Source of the DNA: Verrucomicrobiota bacterium
Lineage (GTDB): Bacteria > Verrucomicrobiota > Verrucomicrobiia > Limisphaerales > JAIPKD01
Reading direction: 5' to 3'
DNA length: 48,278 bases
Assembly: GCA_021733835.1 (NCBI GenBank)
Contig: JAIPKD010000016.1
Coordinates: 1-48,278, forward strand
In this document: in pieces, positions 33,090-42,488 of the stretch
Position numbering within the stretch: position 1 is the first letter of the stretch
Layout: every line of letters starts with the position of its first letter
The notes under the pieces: generated by a model
Told to the model about the DNA's origin: nothing
What the model saw: only the letters and a program-made list of their open reading frames with translations
Database searches by the model: none
Program-made: the position numbers and the translations under genes

Positions 33090-35192
33090 ATGAAAATTAC
33101 ATCGATAACCAAACATTTCCATACCGGCGTTTTAATAATCGCAATAAGCGCGTCGCACACGTTAACCGGGATTCAATCCGCATCGGGCGCCGACGCCGGA
33201 GACGCGGCGTCCTCCGAACCCGTAGTCGAGTACGATAACTGGGCCAATTTCTCGGTCGGCAGTATATTCATCGAAGGCGATGAACACCGCTTCCAGGAAC
33301 GCGAGAAATTCAAGTCCTCACCATACGGCGGGCTCGAAGATTTCCATTGGGAAACGCAGTTCGACGGGAATTACCTGGAAATGGACGGGCACGCCATATT
33401 CGATAACGACGATTACCATTTCAGGTTCGAACTCGTTCGTCCGGAAACCGGATACTTCCGTTTCGGCTACCATGAATACAGAACCTGGTACGACGGCAGC
33501 GGCGGATTCTTCCCCGCCTCCGGCAGATGGTTTTCGCTCTTCGACGAGAATCTGCACATGGACAGAGGCCGCGCCTGGGTCGAGACGGGGCTCCTGCTCC
33601 CGGACTGGCCCGAGATATCCCTTAAGTACTCGCACGAGTTCCGCGACGGCCGGAAAAGCTCGACCGTCTGGGGCGATTCGACACTGACAAGCGGCCTTGG
33701 CAGCCGCGGCTTTACTCCCACCTTCCTCGGGGTCGATGAGAAACGCGATATCATCGAAGCAAAGGTCACACACACAATCGATAAAACCGACCTCGGACTC
33801 GGCCTGCGCTATGAGTTCTCCGAGAACGATGATACCAGGAATATCCGGCGCAACCCCAGTGAAGCTACCGACAGACACGTAACCTCGCGTGACGAAATCG
33901 AGACGGACTTATTCAATATCCATGCCTACTCCACCACGCGCTTCAACGAGAGGGTCTTCCTTTCCAGCGGTTACGCGTTTACTACCATGGACACCGACCT
34001 CTCGGGCAGCCGTATCTACGGATCGAGCTACGATCCCGTGTACGACCCGTTATTCGCCAGGCGCCAGTTCAACGACAGCGGTTTTCTGGAGCTGACCGGC
34101 GGATCACGACTCGATCAGCACACCATGAACCTCAACCTTATGCTCACGCCTAAAGAGACATTTTCGATAACTCCATCCATTCGCGTCGAAAAGGAAGACC
34201 GGAACGGCATGTCCGGATTCACGAGGTCAACAGCCACATTCCCGTTTCTCCCCACCGGCGAGACTGATATAGGGCTCAGGAGCGAACGCGAGATGATCGA
34301 TGTATCAGAGCGCCTGGAGGCGCGTTACACCGGCTTCACAAACTGGGTGCTGTACGCAAGAGGTGACTGGACACAAGGTCAGGGCGATTTGTCCGAACGC
34401 GAATTCAACTTCAGCAACGGCACAACGGATATCTTCAGGGAAACCGACGACGAACGGTTCACTTACAAGTATACCGCCGGCGCTAATTGGTATCCGCTCA
34501 GACAACTGAATATCGACCTCCAATACTATCATAAAATCCACGACACCAGCTTCGATCATGAACTCGATTCCACCGGAAATGCCGGCGCCGACCGGTATCC
34601 CGCGTACATCGACGTCCTCGGTTTCGATACCGATGACGCAAATATCCGGTTCACATACCGGATTCTCCGGAACCTCACTTCCGTCAGCCGCTATGACTTC
34701 CAGATTTCCACTGTGGATCAAACTTCGGCGGGTCTGTCCCAGGTTCAATCCTCGGAAATCACCACCCATATCATCGGTCAAACCCTGACCTACATCCCGT
34801 GGTCGCGCATGTACCTTCAAGCAGGCGTCAACTACGTAATAGATGAAACCGAATCGCCGGCCGATGAAATCACAGGCGCCGTCCCGGAACTGAAGAATAA
34901 CTACTGGAACGGCAGCCTTACAACCGGCTATATCCTCACCGACGCGACGGATATCCAAGCGCACTACTTCTATTACCGCGCGGATAATTACTACGACAAC
35001 GCCGGCGCCGGTATGCCTTACGGCGCAACCTCCGAGGAACACGGAATAACCACTACGCTGACCCACAAGTTTTCAGACCAACTCTCGTGGACGCTGAAAT
35101 ACGGGTTCTTCACCAACAACGACGAAACCTCCGGCGGGCATAACGATTACGACGCGCACCTCGTCTACTCGGGTATCCAATACATGTTTTGA
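33090..35192 (+). CDS. MtrB/PioB-like outer-membrane beta-barrel
   Basis: The 700-aa product has a signal peptide (ends near SASGAD) and then long alternating amphipathic strands rich in Tyr, Asp, Arg and Thr, ending in YMF, as expected of a BAM-inserted barrel. Repeated pairs such as GYFRFGYHEYRTWYD and WTLKYGFFTNNDE mark strands and turns. In MtrAB/PioAB conduits the barrel sheathes the multihaem protein and crosses the outer membrane. Its neighbour ending in CWTAGCH supports this pairing. I placed the start at ATG 33090, which gives the signal peptide; upstream in-frame codons lie inside the cytochrome gene. Sequence identity between MtrB family members is low, so family placement relies on length, character and context. 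Confidence 0.78.
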   Translation: MKITSITKHFHTGVLIIAISASHTLTGIQSASGADAGDAASSEPVVEYDNWANFSVGSIFIEGDEHRFQEREKFKSSPYGGLEDFHWETQFDGNYLEMDGHAIFDNDDYHFRFELVRPETGYFRFGYHEYRTWYDGSGGFFPASGRWFSLFDENLHMDRGRAWVETGLLLPDWPEISLKYSHEFRDGRKSSTVWGDSTLTSGLGSRGFTPTFLGVDEKRDIIEAKVTHTIDKTDLGLGLRYEFSENDDTRNIRRNPSEATDRHVTSRDEIETDLFNIHAYSTTRFNERVFLSSGYAFTTMDTDLSGSRIYGSSYDPVYDPLFARRQFNDSGFLELTGGSRLDQHTMNLNLMLTPKETFSITPSIRVEKEDRNGMSGFTRSTATFPFLPTGETDIGLRSEREMIDVSERLEARYTGFTNWVLYARGDWTQGQGDLSEREFNFSNGTTDIFRETDDERFTYKYTAGANWYPLRQLNIDLQYYHKIHDTSFDHELDSTGNAGADRYPAYIDVLGFDTDDANIRFTYRILRNLTSVSRYDFQISTVDQTSAGLSQVQSSEITTHIIGQTLTYIPWSRMYLQAGVNYVIDETESPADEITGAVPELKNNYWNGSLTTGYILTDATDIQAHYFYYRADNYYDNAGAGMPYGATSEEHGITTTLTHKFSDQLSWTLKYGFFTNNDETSGGHNDYDAHLVYSGIQYMF

Positions 35193-35240
35193 CTTAGCGC
35201 ACCAACCATCGGGGCGTAACCACGCCCATATCCGGACTCC

Positions 35241-36047
35241 CTATTTGCGTCCCGTACGCCGTAGCCAGTTCAATACCTTATACCCGCCGACAGTCATCGA
35301 GCGCTCGATGACACCGGTAATGTACTCCTTCGCCTTCTGAACGGACGCCGGCATTTCCAGTCCCTGCGCCAAGTACGCCGTAATCGCCGACGAATAAGTA
35401 CAACCGGTACCGTGCGGCGAATCCTTACCGTAAAACGGCGCCTTCAACAGCAACTCCACCTCGCCGTCATTAAAAAAATCCACCGCCTCCCGGCACCCGG
35501 ACAAGTGTCCGCCCTTAACGAGCGCAGCGCAACCGTACAACCGTTTAATCTCTCGAGCCGCACGCCGCATATCCTCCAGACCGCTGATTCGTTCATTAAC
35601 GAGAATCTCCGCCTCGTAAAGGTTAGGCGTGACCAATGCGGCCGGCGGTAATAACTCACGCTTAATCGCGCGTACTGCGTCCGGCCTCAACAGCAACGCG
35701 CCGCTCGACGCCGCCATAACCGGATCGACGACCAGACGCGTCTTATACTCGTCCCTGAACAATTCTGCAACCAGCTTCACAATACGCGCGGAGTACAGCA
35801 TCCCGGTCTTAACCGCCGCCGGCGAAAATGCGTCAAACACCGCCTTGATCTGTTCGCGCACCATGGCCGTTTTCACGGAATTAATATCGAACACGCCGTC
35901 GGGATTCTGCGCGGTCAGGCATGTGATCGCGCTTGTACCGTGGACACCAAGCGCGTTGAATGTATGCAAGTCCGCCTGAATACCGGCGCCGCCGCCGCTG
36001 TCGGAGCCGGCTATTGTAAGCGCGGTTACCATTTCCTCCTTGATCAT
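35241..36047 (-). CDS. thiD: Hydroxymethylpyrimidine/phosphomethylpyrimidine kinase
   Basis: ThiD phosphorylates HMP and HMP-P in the pyrimidine branch of thiamine synthesis. The 268-aa product has the family opening LTIAGSDSGGGAGIQADL and the phosphate-binding end motif KDSPHGTGCTYSSAI. I chose the ATG at 36047, which has GGGAGG five bases before it; a GTG two codons earlier and an ATG five codons later also exist. It follows the ETF:quinone oxidoreductase gene by 33 bp on the same strand, an unusual partner, so they may share transcription without sharing a pathway. Confidence 0.93.
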   Translation of the reverse strand: MIKEEMVTALTIAGSDSGGGAGIQADLHTFNALGVHGTSAITCLTAQNPDGVFDINSVKTAMVREQIKAVFDAFSPAAVKTGMLYSARIVKLVAELFRDEYKTRLVVDPVMAASSGALLLRPDAVRAIKRELLPPAALVTPNLYEAEILVNERISGLEDMRRAAREIKRLYGCAALVKGGHLSGCREAVDFFNDGEVELLLKAPFYGKDSPHGTGCTYSSAITAYLAQGLEMPASVQKAKEYITGVIERSMTVGGYKVLNWLRRTGRK

Positions 36048-36080
36048 AAACACCTCCCGCGATTTATCTGTTCCGTTAAC

Positions 36081-37955
36081 TCAATTCTCCGATGAATGCA
36101 AACCGCCTGTGCCGGCGCGAAATGATACATTCGTCTTCTCCGGAGCATCCGGATTTGAAACCGAGCAGTTCCATAAACAAGCGCCGCAATGGATACACTT
36201 TTCCCGGTCGAACACAGGGATTCCTTCGTCGCCGGGCATTATCGCCTGGCCCGAACATAATTCGACGCAAACCCGAGCGCGACATGATTTGCACAATTCC
36301 GGATTACGAAAGACAACGTGGTCGGCATAGCCGCCGGGCGCCTGAACCTTGCCGCCGAGCAAGAGCGCGTCCTGGTGAGAAACAAAAAGCCGTCCGTCAT
36401 TCGGAATCTCCGGCCAGCCGCAACTTTTCATCACGGCGTCGAATAAGGGTGTACCGTTCTTCTCGCATTCTTGACGTAACCGCCGTAATTCAGACGGCGC
36501 GATCCGTCCACAAAAATAATCCTCCAATGTCCGCACCTGATCCTGCGGCCGCGCCGGATGATGATGAATACTCATCTTGCCTTTGGAGAATCCGGCAAGG
36601 CCCATCCCAATAAGGCCACTCACAAAGCCGCGCTGGAATCCGTCCCTCGACTTCTCCGCTATCTTCGATTCAATCTCCAGTCTGCTGTTACGTCGTCTCT
36701 CGACATACGCCGCGTCAAGGTTTTCTTTTGTAAACGGCTTACCCGCTTTAGCCAGCTCGATAACGCCCTCGGCAAGCTGCACACCCGATTCCCATGCCTC
36801 GTCCACACCGGAGCCGGTGAGCGCGTTTGTCGTACCCGAGCCTTCGCCGATCCTGGCGAAACCGTCGCCCACCAGGTACGGCTCTCCGCGTTTTCCGGAT
36901 TCCTGAAGCGTCTTTGCGCCCCACGACCGCATCCTGGCGCCTTCGAAAAACCGCCATAAATAGGGGTGCCGCATCCAGTGCTGCAAATACCTGTACGCCG
37001 TTCTGACCGGACTGCCGAACGACGAAGGCACAAATATCCCCGCCGACGCAATCCGATCCGGATGCACATAGAAGAAGCCGAATATCTCCGGCTCGGGATA
37101 ACCGAATGTATGAAACACCATACCCGGTTCGAGACCGGTGGATTCAGGTAAGTCCACCACAACCTTCATCCCCACGGCCCATTCGCGCTGGGAATGTCCA
37201 TCGGGAAAACCGAACCTCGAGTTTAATTCCCGGCCGACGGCGCCGACCGGGCCGTCGCCGACCACGGTCAATCCCGCCTTGATATCCATTCCCGGCATGA
37301 ACCCGGAGACCGGATTGCCCAGCTTATCGGCGCCCTGGTCGATAAGCCGAATCCCCGCGACCTTATCGCCTTCGAACAGCGGCTTAACCGCGGGAGTGCC
37401 GGGCCACACCTGCACAGTCCCCGACGCCATTACCTGCGATGCAACCCATTGCGTGAATTGTCCTATCGAAAGCACATAGCCACCCTCCTTGTTCATAAAA
37501 CCCGGAATGTACGGCAACGCAAATCCATGATCCTTAAAAGGCAACATGAATCCCGCGCCTTTAATAACAGAATCCGCCGCGCGTAACGTCCGCGAACGCC
37601 TGCTCGCGCCATGCGGATCGAGCAGGTACACGAGCTTTTCACCGGTCACCGCCGCGGCCATGGGTATCTCGCTCAAGTCGACTCCAGGGAAGCTCGCCTT
37701 GATTGAATCCGCCTTGGTAACCAGACCGGAGACGCCGAAGCCCGTGTCGTCGCCCCTCTCATAACACATCACCTGCAACGGCATGCCCGGCATCACACGG
37801 CTCTCGAGCGCGGGCGTGCCGTCATCATTCAATAAACGCTTTGACAACGTGGTGAGGAATCCGCCCGTTGCCGGGCCGAATCCGACACACGCTATATCCA
37901 CATCCATTGATTGCCGTTCTTCATGGGCCGTGGAATCTGATTGTAATGAAGCCAT
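36081..37955 (-). CDS. ETF:quinone oxidoreductase-like flavoprotein with Fe-S domain
   Basis: This 624-aa protein has a FAD-binding dinucleotide fold, GFGPATGG at 25-32, a central flavoprotein region (GDGPVGAVGREL, then YLVGDGFARIGEGSGTTNALTGSG), and a C-terminal ferredoxin region with two cysteine groups: C555, C558, C563, C567 (CKSCRARVCVELC) and C587, C590, C593, C597 (CIHCGACLWNC). This is the ETF-QO/FixC arrangement, which passes electrons from electron-transfer flavoprotein to membrane quinone. Standard ETF-QO binds one 4Fe-4S cluster, so eight cysteines could hold a second. It follows the acyl-CoA dehydrogenase gene by 56 bp, giving a fatty-acid oxidation context. AGGTG six bases before the ATG supports the start. 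Confidence 0.85.
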   Translation of the reverse strand: MASLQSDSTAHEERQSMDVDIACVGFGPATGGFLTTLSKRLLNDDGTPALESRVMPGMPLQVMCYERGDDTGFGVSGLVTKADSIKASFPGVDLSEIPMAAAVTGEKLVYLLDPHGASRRSRTLRAADSVIKGAGFMLPFKDHGFALPYIPGFMNKEGGYVLSIGQFTQWVASQVMASGTVQVWPGTPAVKPLFEGDKVAGIRLIDQGADKLGNPVSGFMPGMDIKAGLTVVGDGPVGAVGRELNSRFGFPDGHSQREWAVGMKVVVDLPESTGLEPGMVFHTFGYPEPEIFGFFYVHPDRIASAGIFVPSSFGSPVRTAYRYLQHWMRHPYLWRFFEGARMRSWGAKTLQESGKRGEPYLVGDGFARIGEGSGTTNALTGSGVDEAWESGVQLAEGVIELAKAGKPFTKENLDAAYVERRRNSRLEIESKIAEKSRDGFQRGFVSGLIGMGLAGFSKGKMSIHHHPARPQDQVRTLEDYFCGRIAPSELRRLRQECEKNGTPLFDAVMKSCGWPEIPNDGRLFVSHQDALLLGGKVQAPGGYADHVVFRNPELCKSCRARVCVELCSGQAIMPGDEGIPVFDREKCIHCGACLWNCSVSNPDAPEKTNVSFRAGTGGLHSSEN

Positions 37956-38011
37956 TAATGCACCTACTCAAGTTTCACTTTTAATCAAGCGTTACTACAC
38001 GCTAAACAATA

Positions 38012-40234
38012 TCAGACGGGATAATCCAGCGCTTCCGGGATCATGACGTGAGTCAAGGCCGTTGCGGCGCGTTCCTTGGCCAACCTGGAACCCGCAAGAC
38101 AACAATCAAGACGTACCCGCAGCCGGGCAAACTCCGTCGTCGACGGATCGCCGGCACAAGGCCCGGCCTTTTCCGGGGAAGACCCGTCGGCATTCAATAC
38201 ATCATCGGCGGCCGCAGCCGACCCGGGAATGACACCCTCCATCGCATCCGCCTCGCCGGCGCTCAGACAACCATGCTCGTCGTCCCATGCGGGATGCCTC
38301 GAATATCCGTATACCAATTCGGCGCAAACTCGCCCTACCTCACCGGCGGCCTTTGCTGTCTGCACATGACAAAGATCACACAAGAAATCCAGCAAGCCGT
38401 CAAGGCCCTCGGCGACCACCGGGTTTTCATTGCCTTTCTCTTCCAGCCGCAGCACATCGAGTATCTGACTGCGCGACGCCAGCAGCCAACACAGCGCATC
38501 GGCCAAAGGAAACGTCACACCCTGCCTGGTACCGTGGTAGAGCTTCTTGCCTTCGGGGTCTTTGGCGTTCTGAAGATGCCGCAGCGTCCAATGCCATGTC
38601 TCCATTGCCTTTGCAAGCGTGCATGCGCCCGTATCCGGGCGCCGCGAAGCGATCTTCTTTAAGTCCCTTATCCATTGCTCGAACTGCGCAAGGAACAGTT
38701 CATTGATCATGGTAACCGAAAGCTGCCGCCGCTGCACCGCCTCAGGGCCCTCGTACGTCGCCTCGAGCTGGGCGTCCATCCACTTCTGCGCGAGGAATCC
38801 AGGGCAATCCTCCGTAATCCCGTACCCGCCCATAAGGCTTAACGCCTCGCGCATCATGTTGGCGCCGTATCCGGTATTCCAGAGCTTCGTAGCAGGGCAC
38901 AGGACATTGGCCTGTGTATCAAGCAGAATGTATTGCACCAACTGGTTCTCCTTCAGTTCCGAATGCCGCGCATTGTCGCGCTCGTCCGAAGGCCGGGCGT
39001 CTAGCTCGATGAATTCGGCGGCTTCCTTCTGCAGCTTGGCCAGGGCGCGCAGCTTAGCGCGCATGCCCTGTATATTTTGTTCGGCGAATATCCGATCCTT
39101 CACCTTCTCCATCGGGTCCAACTCGTCGAATAACCGCGCCGTTTCGAATCCAAGCGAAGCGCTCGCCTCACCCGCGGCCCATATATCGATCAGCCTCTGA
39201 ACCACGTCCTCGCGCTGTTGGAGTCCAACCTCGTAACGCGGCGATCCGGGCTGCGTCGATTCTCCGCCGCGGAAGCGCGAACGATGATAACGAATAAGCG
39301 GTTCGATAGACGATAAAAGTTTTGCGGCGGTCATCAGTCCAACCGTTACCCGCGTCCTTTTGAACACGGCTTCGATCACTTCGCCATGGTTATAATTAGG
39401 CGCTATTACACCGTCCTTGACCGTATACCCTCCGATTATCCTCGATGCGGGCACCTTCAACCTGAAGACCGGGTCGCTCGTTGCGGATAATTGATGCACG
39501 AGTTTTTTCGTGGGCGCGCCGGTATTGAATTCACCCGGATCGTCCTTCTCGAGGATGATCATGCAACTGCCCTTCACTCGCTCGTCATCCGAGTCCACAG
39601 CCGCAGTGACGAAGTCCGCAAAGGCCATGTTCGTAATAAAGCGTCCGCGTTTATCCACCTCGAGCAGCGGCTCGCCGCCGTCATCCCATTCCGCCACCTT
39701 GACCTTTCCGCTCAGAATACCCGTCTCAACACCCACGAACGGCAGCGGCTCGGTCAACGCAAACGCGCCGCGTAAGACCTCGCAATCCTCACCCGGCTGC
39801 GGCGGAACGGCCGCGCGCATGTACTTGCTCCTCTGCTCCTCCGTCCCTCGCTCGTGTATCGGCGAAAGTCCCAGGTTCCCCGCCAGACTGCAAGTAGCGG
39901 CGCCGGCGTCGACCCACGACAACTCGAACGCAACAAGCGCAAGCGCCAGATTCTTCGGACCTTCGAGGTATCCGCCGTACTCGGGCTCCATGAAGACCGA
40001 TGTAATACCGGCTTCATCAAAGGCCGTTAGCAAGGACGCCTTCTCGCTGTTCCATTCGTGCGAATTCCTCGCGCCGGCGGCTACCAGCCTTGCCACCGGT
40101 CCACGCGCCACTGATCTGGCTGATTGCACTACCATCTGCAAATCAAACCTGTCGGCGACGTCCCACATAATAAAACGGACATCATCTCCGGGAAGCGTCC
40201 TTAACTCGTCCTGCGCTCTTCTGTTCAACGTCAT
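38012..40234 (-). CDS. Long acyl-CoA dehydrogenase family protein
   Basis: The 740-aa product belongs to the FAD-dependent acyl-CoA dehydrogenases, which catalyse the first beta-oxidation step. Visible landmarks are AFALTEPLP (N-terminal flavin contact), the C-terminal helical bundle segment ALSLMGGYGITEDCPG, and the catalytic-base region LEATYEGPEAVQ with E495. At 740 aa it is much longer than short-chain enzymes (about 380 aa), resembling very-long-chain or FadE-type enzymes with an added helical domain of about 200 residues at the C-terminus. Substrate cannot be deduced. Its electrons would go to ETF and then to the ETF-QO encoded downstream. ETF subunits themselves are not in the window. 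Confidence 0.85.
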   Translation of the reverse strand: MTLNRRAQDELRTLPGDDVRFIMWDVADRFDLQMVVQSARSVARGPVARLVAAGARNSHEWNSEKASLLTAFDEAGITSVFMEPEYGGYLEGPKNLALALVAFELSWVDAGAATCSLAGNLGLSPIHERGTEEQRSKYMRAAVPPQPGEDCEVLRGAFALTEPLPFVGVETGILSGKVKVAEWDDGGEPLLEVDKRGRFITNMAFADFVTAAVDSDDERVKGSCMIILEKDDPGEFNTGAPTKKLVHQLSATSDPVFRLKVPASRIIGGYTVKDGVIAPNYNHGEVIEAVFKRTRVTVGLMTAAKLLSSIEPLIRYHRSRFRGGESTQPGSPRYEVGLQQREDVVQRLIDIWAAGEASASLGFETARLFDELDPMEKVKDRIFAEQNIQGMRAKLRALAKLQKEAAEFIELDARPSDERDNARHSELKENQLVQYILLDTQANVLCPATKLWNTGYGANMMREALSLMGGYGITEDCPGFLAQKWMDAQLEATYEGPEAVQRRQLSVTMINELFLAQFEQWIRDLKKIASRRPDTGACTLAKAMETWHWTLRHLQNAKDPEGKKLYHGTRQGVTFPLADALCWLLASRSQILDVLRLEEKGNENPVVAEGLDGLLDFLCDLCHVQTAKAAGEVGRVCAELVYGYSRHPAWDDEHGCLSAGEADAMEGVIPGSAAAADDVLNADGSSPEKAGPCAGDPSTTEFARLRVRLDCCLAGSRLAKERAATALTHVMIPEALDYPV

Positions 40235-40567
40235 TATCGATATCCTTCTTTTTCCTTAACACTTTCCTTAACACACAATTAATCGGCGGCACCATACCGT
40301 CCGGCCGTGTCCTGGACCGCCTTCAACCACAAGGCCGCTTAAATCCATACTCCGCGTTTAATTCCTACCGCAATCGGGGTGTTCGGTCAATGTCGGGTAA
40401 CGAAATCCTACTCCCAACCTGTGCCAATGATAGCGACACAGTTAGAATTGGTTAAGAATCAATTTGTCCCCTTGCAATTACCGAAGTAATCATTCATAAT
40501 AATCAGTGATTCGTGATAGGCGGATTGGATATTATCAACCGCCGCGGCACGGAGAGAGCTACGAAAT
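40235..40567. other. Gap between the acyl-CoA dehydrogenase gene and tRNA-Val
   Basis: This 333-bp region separates a minus-strand operon from the plus-strand tRNA and must hold both promoters. I see no gene, no strong -35/-10 pair and no repeat family member. Confidence 0.3.
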
Positions 40568-40644
40568 GGGCGATTGGCGCAGCTGGTTAGCGCGTCTGCT
40601 TTACACGCAGTAGGTCGGGGGTTCGAATCCCTCATCGCCCACCA
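40568..40644 (+). tRNA. tRNA-Val, anticodon TAC
   Basis: GGGCGAT (40568-40574) pairs with ATCGCCC (40634-40640), followed by discriminator A and an encoded CCA. The anticodon loop TTTACAC has TAC at 40602-40604, decoding GTA. The T arm GGGGGTTCGAATCCCTC is standard. The outermost anticodon-stem pair is T-T (40595/40611), a mild irregularity. TAC recognises valine codons. Confidence 0.96.
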
Positions 40645-40701
40645 TCCATAACAACCCTTATACAATTCCCCGCACTCTTTAGCAGCAACCATAGGGTCTT
40701 A

Positions 40702-40718
40702 TTTGTCTTGTTGACAAA
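40702..40718. promoter_or_regulatory. Candidate operator upstream of the lactate permease gene
   Basis: TTTGTC (40702-40707) and GACAAA (40713-40718) form an inverted repeat around TTGTT, 50 bp before the permease start. The GTC...GAC symmetry resembles sites of GntR/FadR-family regulators such as LldR, which control lactate genes. No regulator gene is in the window. Confidence 0.3.
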
Positions 40719-40768
40719 ATTATCCCTTCCTGAGACCGTCGCTCAAACTCATAACAGGAGATAAAACT

Positions 40769-42451
40769 ATGGACCTTCATTTCTTAGCTCTGATGGCATC
40801 GGTGCCCATCTTAGCTCTGTTAATATTGATGGTTGGATTCCGGTGGCCCGCCACTAAGACCATGCCGGTTGCCTGGCTTGTCGCCGCGTTATTGGCGTTT
40901 TTCGTATGGGAGATGCCCGCCGTTTGGATCGCCGCAGCCAGTATAAATGGAGTTATCATTACGTTAAAAATCCTCATCATCATTTTTGGCGCCCTGTTAG
41001 TGCTCTTCACACTGCGGGAAAGCGGTGCGCTCGATGCGATTAACCGGGGATTTACCAATATCTCGGAGGATCGCCGAATCCAGGCAATATTAATCGCATG
41101 GATGTTCGGCAGTTTTATCGAAGGCGCCGCCGGCTTCGGCACGCCCGCCGCCTTAGGTGCGCCACTGTTGCTGGCGCTTGGATTCCCGGCGCTGGCGGCC
41201 GTCATGGTCGCTCTGGTCGGCAACAGCACGGCGGTCACCTTCGGCGCCGTAGGCATTCCGATCTGGGGCGGCATGGGTTGGACGTTGAATGTCCCGTCCG
41301 TTATCAACGCCGCCGAACAGCAGGGCATGAGCTTCGACGCCTTGATCCATAAAATCGGTATATGGGCGGCCGTACCACACGCCCTCGTAGGCACGCTCGT
41401 TCCGCTGATGATGGTTTGTATGCTGACGCGATTTTTCGGCGAGAACAAAAGCTTTAGAGAAGGACTGAAGGTATGGCCGTATGCGTTGTATGCGGGAGCC
41501 TGTTTTACAATACCCTACCTCTTGACGGCCGTGCTTATCGGCCCTGAATTTCCGAGTTTACTAGGCGGATTATTCGGTCTTGGTATATTGGCATTAACCA
41601 CTCGCGCCGGTTTCCTGGTGCCCAAAGAAAAATGGGACTTCCCGCCGCAGGAAACTTGGCTACCCGAATGGATGGGGACGATCCCTGCCTCCCCAAAAAA
41701 TATAAATTCGCATATTGGTTTGGTCAGAGCCTGGATACCGTATATCCTCATAGCCTTCTTACTCGCGTTATCGCGTCTCAAATTTTTACCCTTCGGAACC
41801 TGGCTGAACGCTTGGTCGATAAAATTAACTAATATCCTCGGAGTCGGCTTGGATAGCAGCATCGAACCGTTATACCTACCCGGCCTGTTTCCATTTGTCA
41901 TCGTTGCCTTATTATGTATTCCATTATTTAAAATGGAATCCTCGATGGTTTCGAGGGCATGGAAGGAAACGTTCGTCCGTTTGGTCAATCCGGCCATTGC
42001 TTTGGTTTTTGCGGTGCCTATGGTGCGGATTATGATACAATCCGGTCATAATCCCAATGATGTATTAAGCATGCCGCTGGTGATGGCCAAATTCGTGGCG
42101 GACACCGCTCAGGGCGTTTGGCCGTTGTTTGCGCCGTTCATCGGCGCATTAGGCGCATTCATGGCCGGTTCGAACACGGTATCCGATATGCTGTTCGCTT
42201 TATTTCAATACGGTGTGGCCGATGAATTGGGACTATCGCGTTTGATCATCCTCGGACTACAGGCGGTCGGCGGCGCCATGGGAAACATGATCTGCGTTCA
42301 CAACGTCGTTGCCGCCTGCGCGACGGTGGGCCTTGTGGGAGCGGAAGGACTTTTAATAAGGCGTAATATAATTCCAATGACCATTTACGGTTTGTTGGCG
42401 GGCACCCTCGGCTTGCTGTTTGTGTATATCCTGTTTTTAGGCCTGTTTTAG
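40769..42451 (+). CDS. lldP: LctP-family L-lactate/glycolate permease
   Basis: This 560-aa inner-membrane protein has about 12-14 hydrophobic segments and the LctP signature SFIEGAAGFGTPAALGAP (about residues 114-131), with a second conserved block GAFMAGSNTVSDMLFALFQ near the C-terminus. Such proteins take up lactate and glycolate with protons. The ribosome site AGGAG is about 9 bp before the ATG. The gene stands alone after tRNA-Val and converges on hisC with a 37-bp gap. The GlcF-like protein at 24534-25871 could act on the same substrates. LldP and GlcA cannot be separated by sequence alone. Confidence 0.93.
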   Translation: MDLHFLALMASVPILALLILMVGFRWPATKTMPVAWLVAALLAFFVWEMPAVWIAAASINGVIITLKILIIIFGALLVLFTLRESGALDAINRGFTNISEDRRIQAILIAWMFGSFIEGAAGFGTPAALGAPLLLALGFPALAAVMVALVGNSTAVTFGAVGIPIWGGMGWTLNVPSVINAAEQQGMSFDALIHKIGIWAAVPHALVGTLVPLMMVCMLTRFFGENKSFREGLKVWPYALYAGACFTIPYLLTAVLIGPEFPSLLGGLFGLGILALTTRAGFLVPKEKWDFPPQETWLPEWMGTIPASPKNINSHIGLVRAWIPYILIAFLLALSRLKFLPFGTWLNAWSIKLTNILGVGLDSSIEPLYLPGLFPFVIVALLCIPLFKMESSMVSRAWKETFVRLVNPAIALVFAVPMVRIMIQSGHNPNDVLSMPLVMAKFVADTAQGVWPLFAPFIGALGAFMAGSNTVSDMLFALFQYGVADELGLSRLIILGLQAVGGAMGNMICVHNVVAACATVGLVGAEGLLIRRNIIPMTIYGLLAGTLGLLFVYILFLGLF

Positions 42452-42488
42452 ATACAGCCCGACGTCCTTCCGCATTCACGATCGTATA

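Noticed and set aside
34305-35066. Minus-strand open frame of 253 aa opposite the barrel gene
   Set aside because: Antisense of a coding gene with regular beta-strand pattern; Val/Gly-rich shadow without motifs.
38048-38662. Plus-strand open frame of 204 aa opposite the acyl-CoA dehydrogenase gene
   Set aside because: Shadow of the real minus-strand gene; composition is rich in Arg and Pro with no motif.
39510-40259. Plus-strand open frame of 249 aa opposite the acyl-CoA dehydrogenase gene
   Set aside because: Antisense of conserved coding sequence, no ribosome site and no recognisable domain.
40459-40692. Minus-strand open frame of 77 aa across the tRNA, containing MRDSNPRPTACKADAL
   Set aside because: It is the antisense of tRNA-Val; this translation is a classic false gene produced by tRNA antisense strands.
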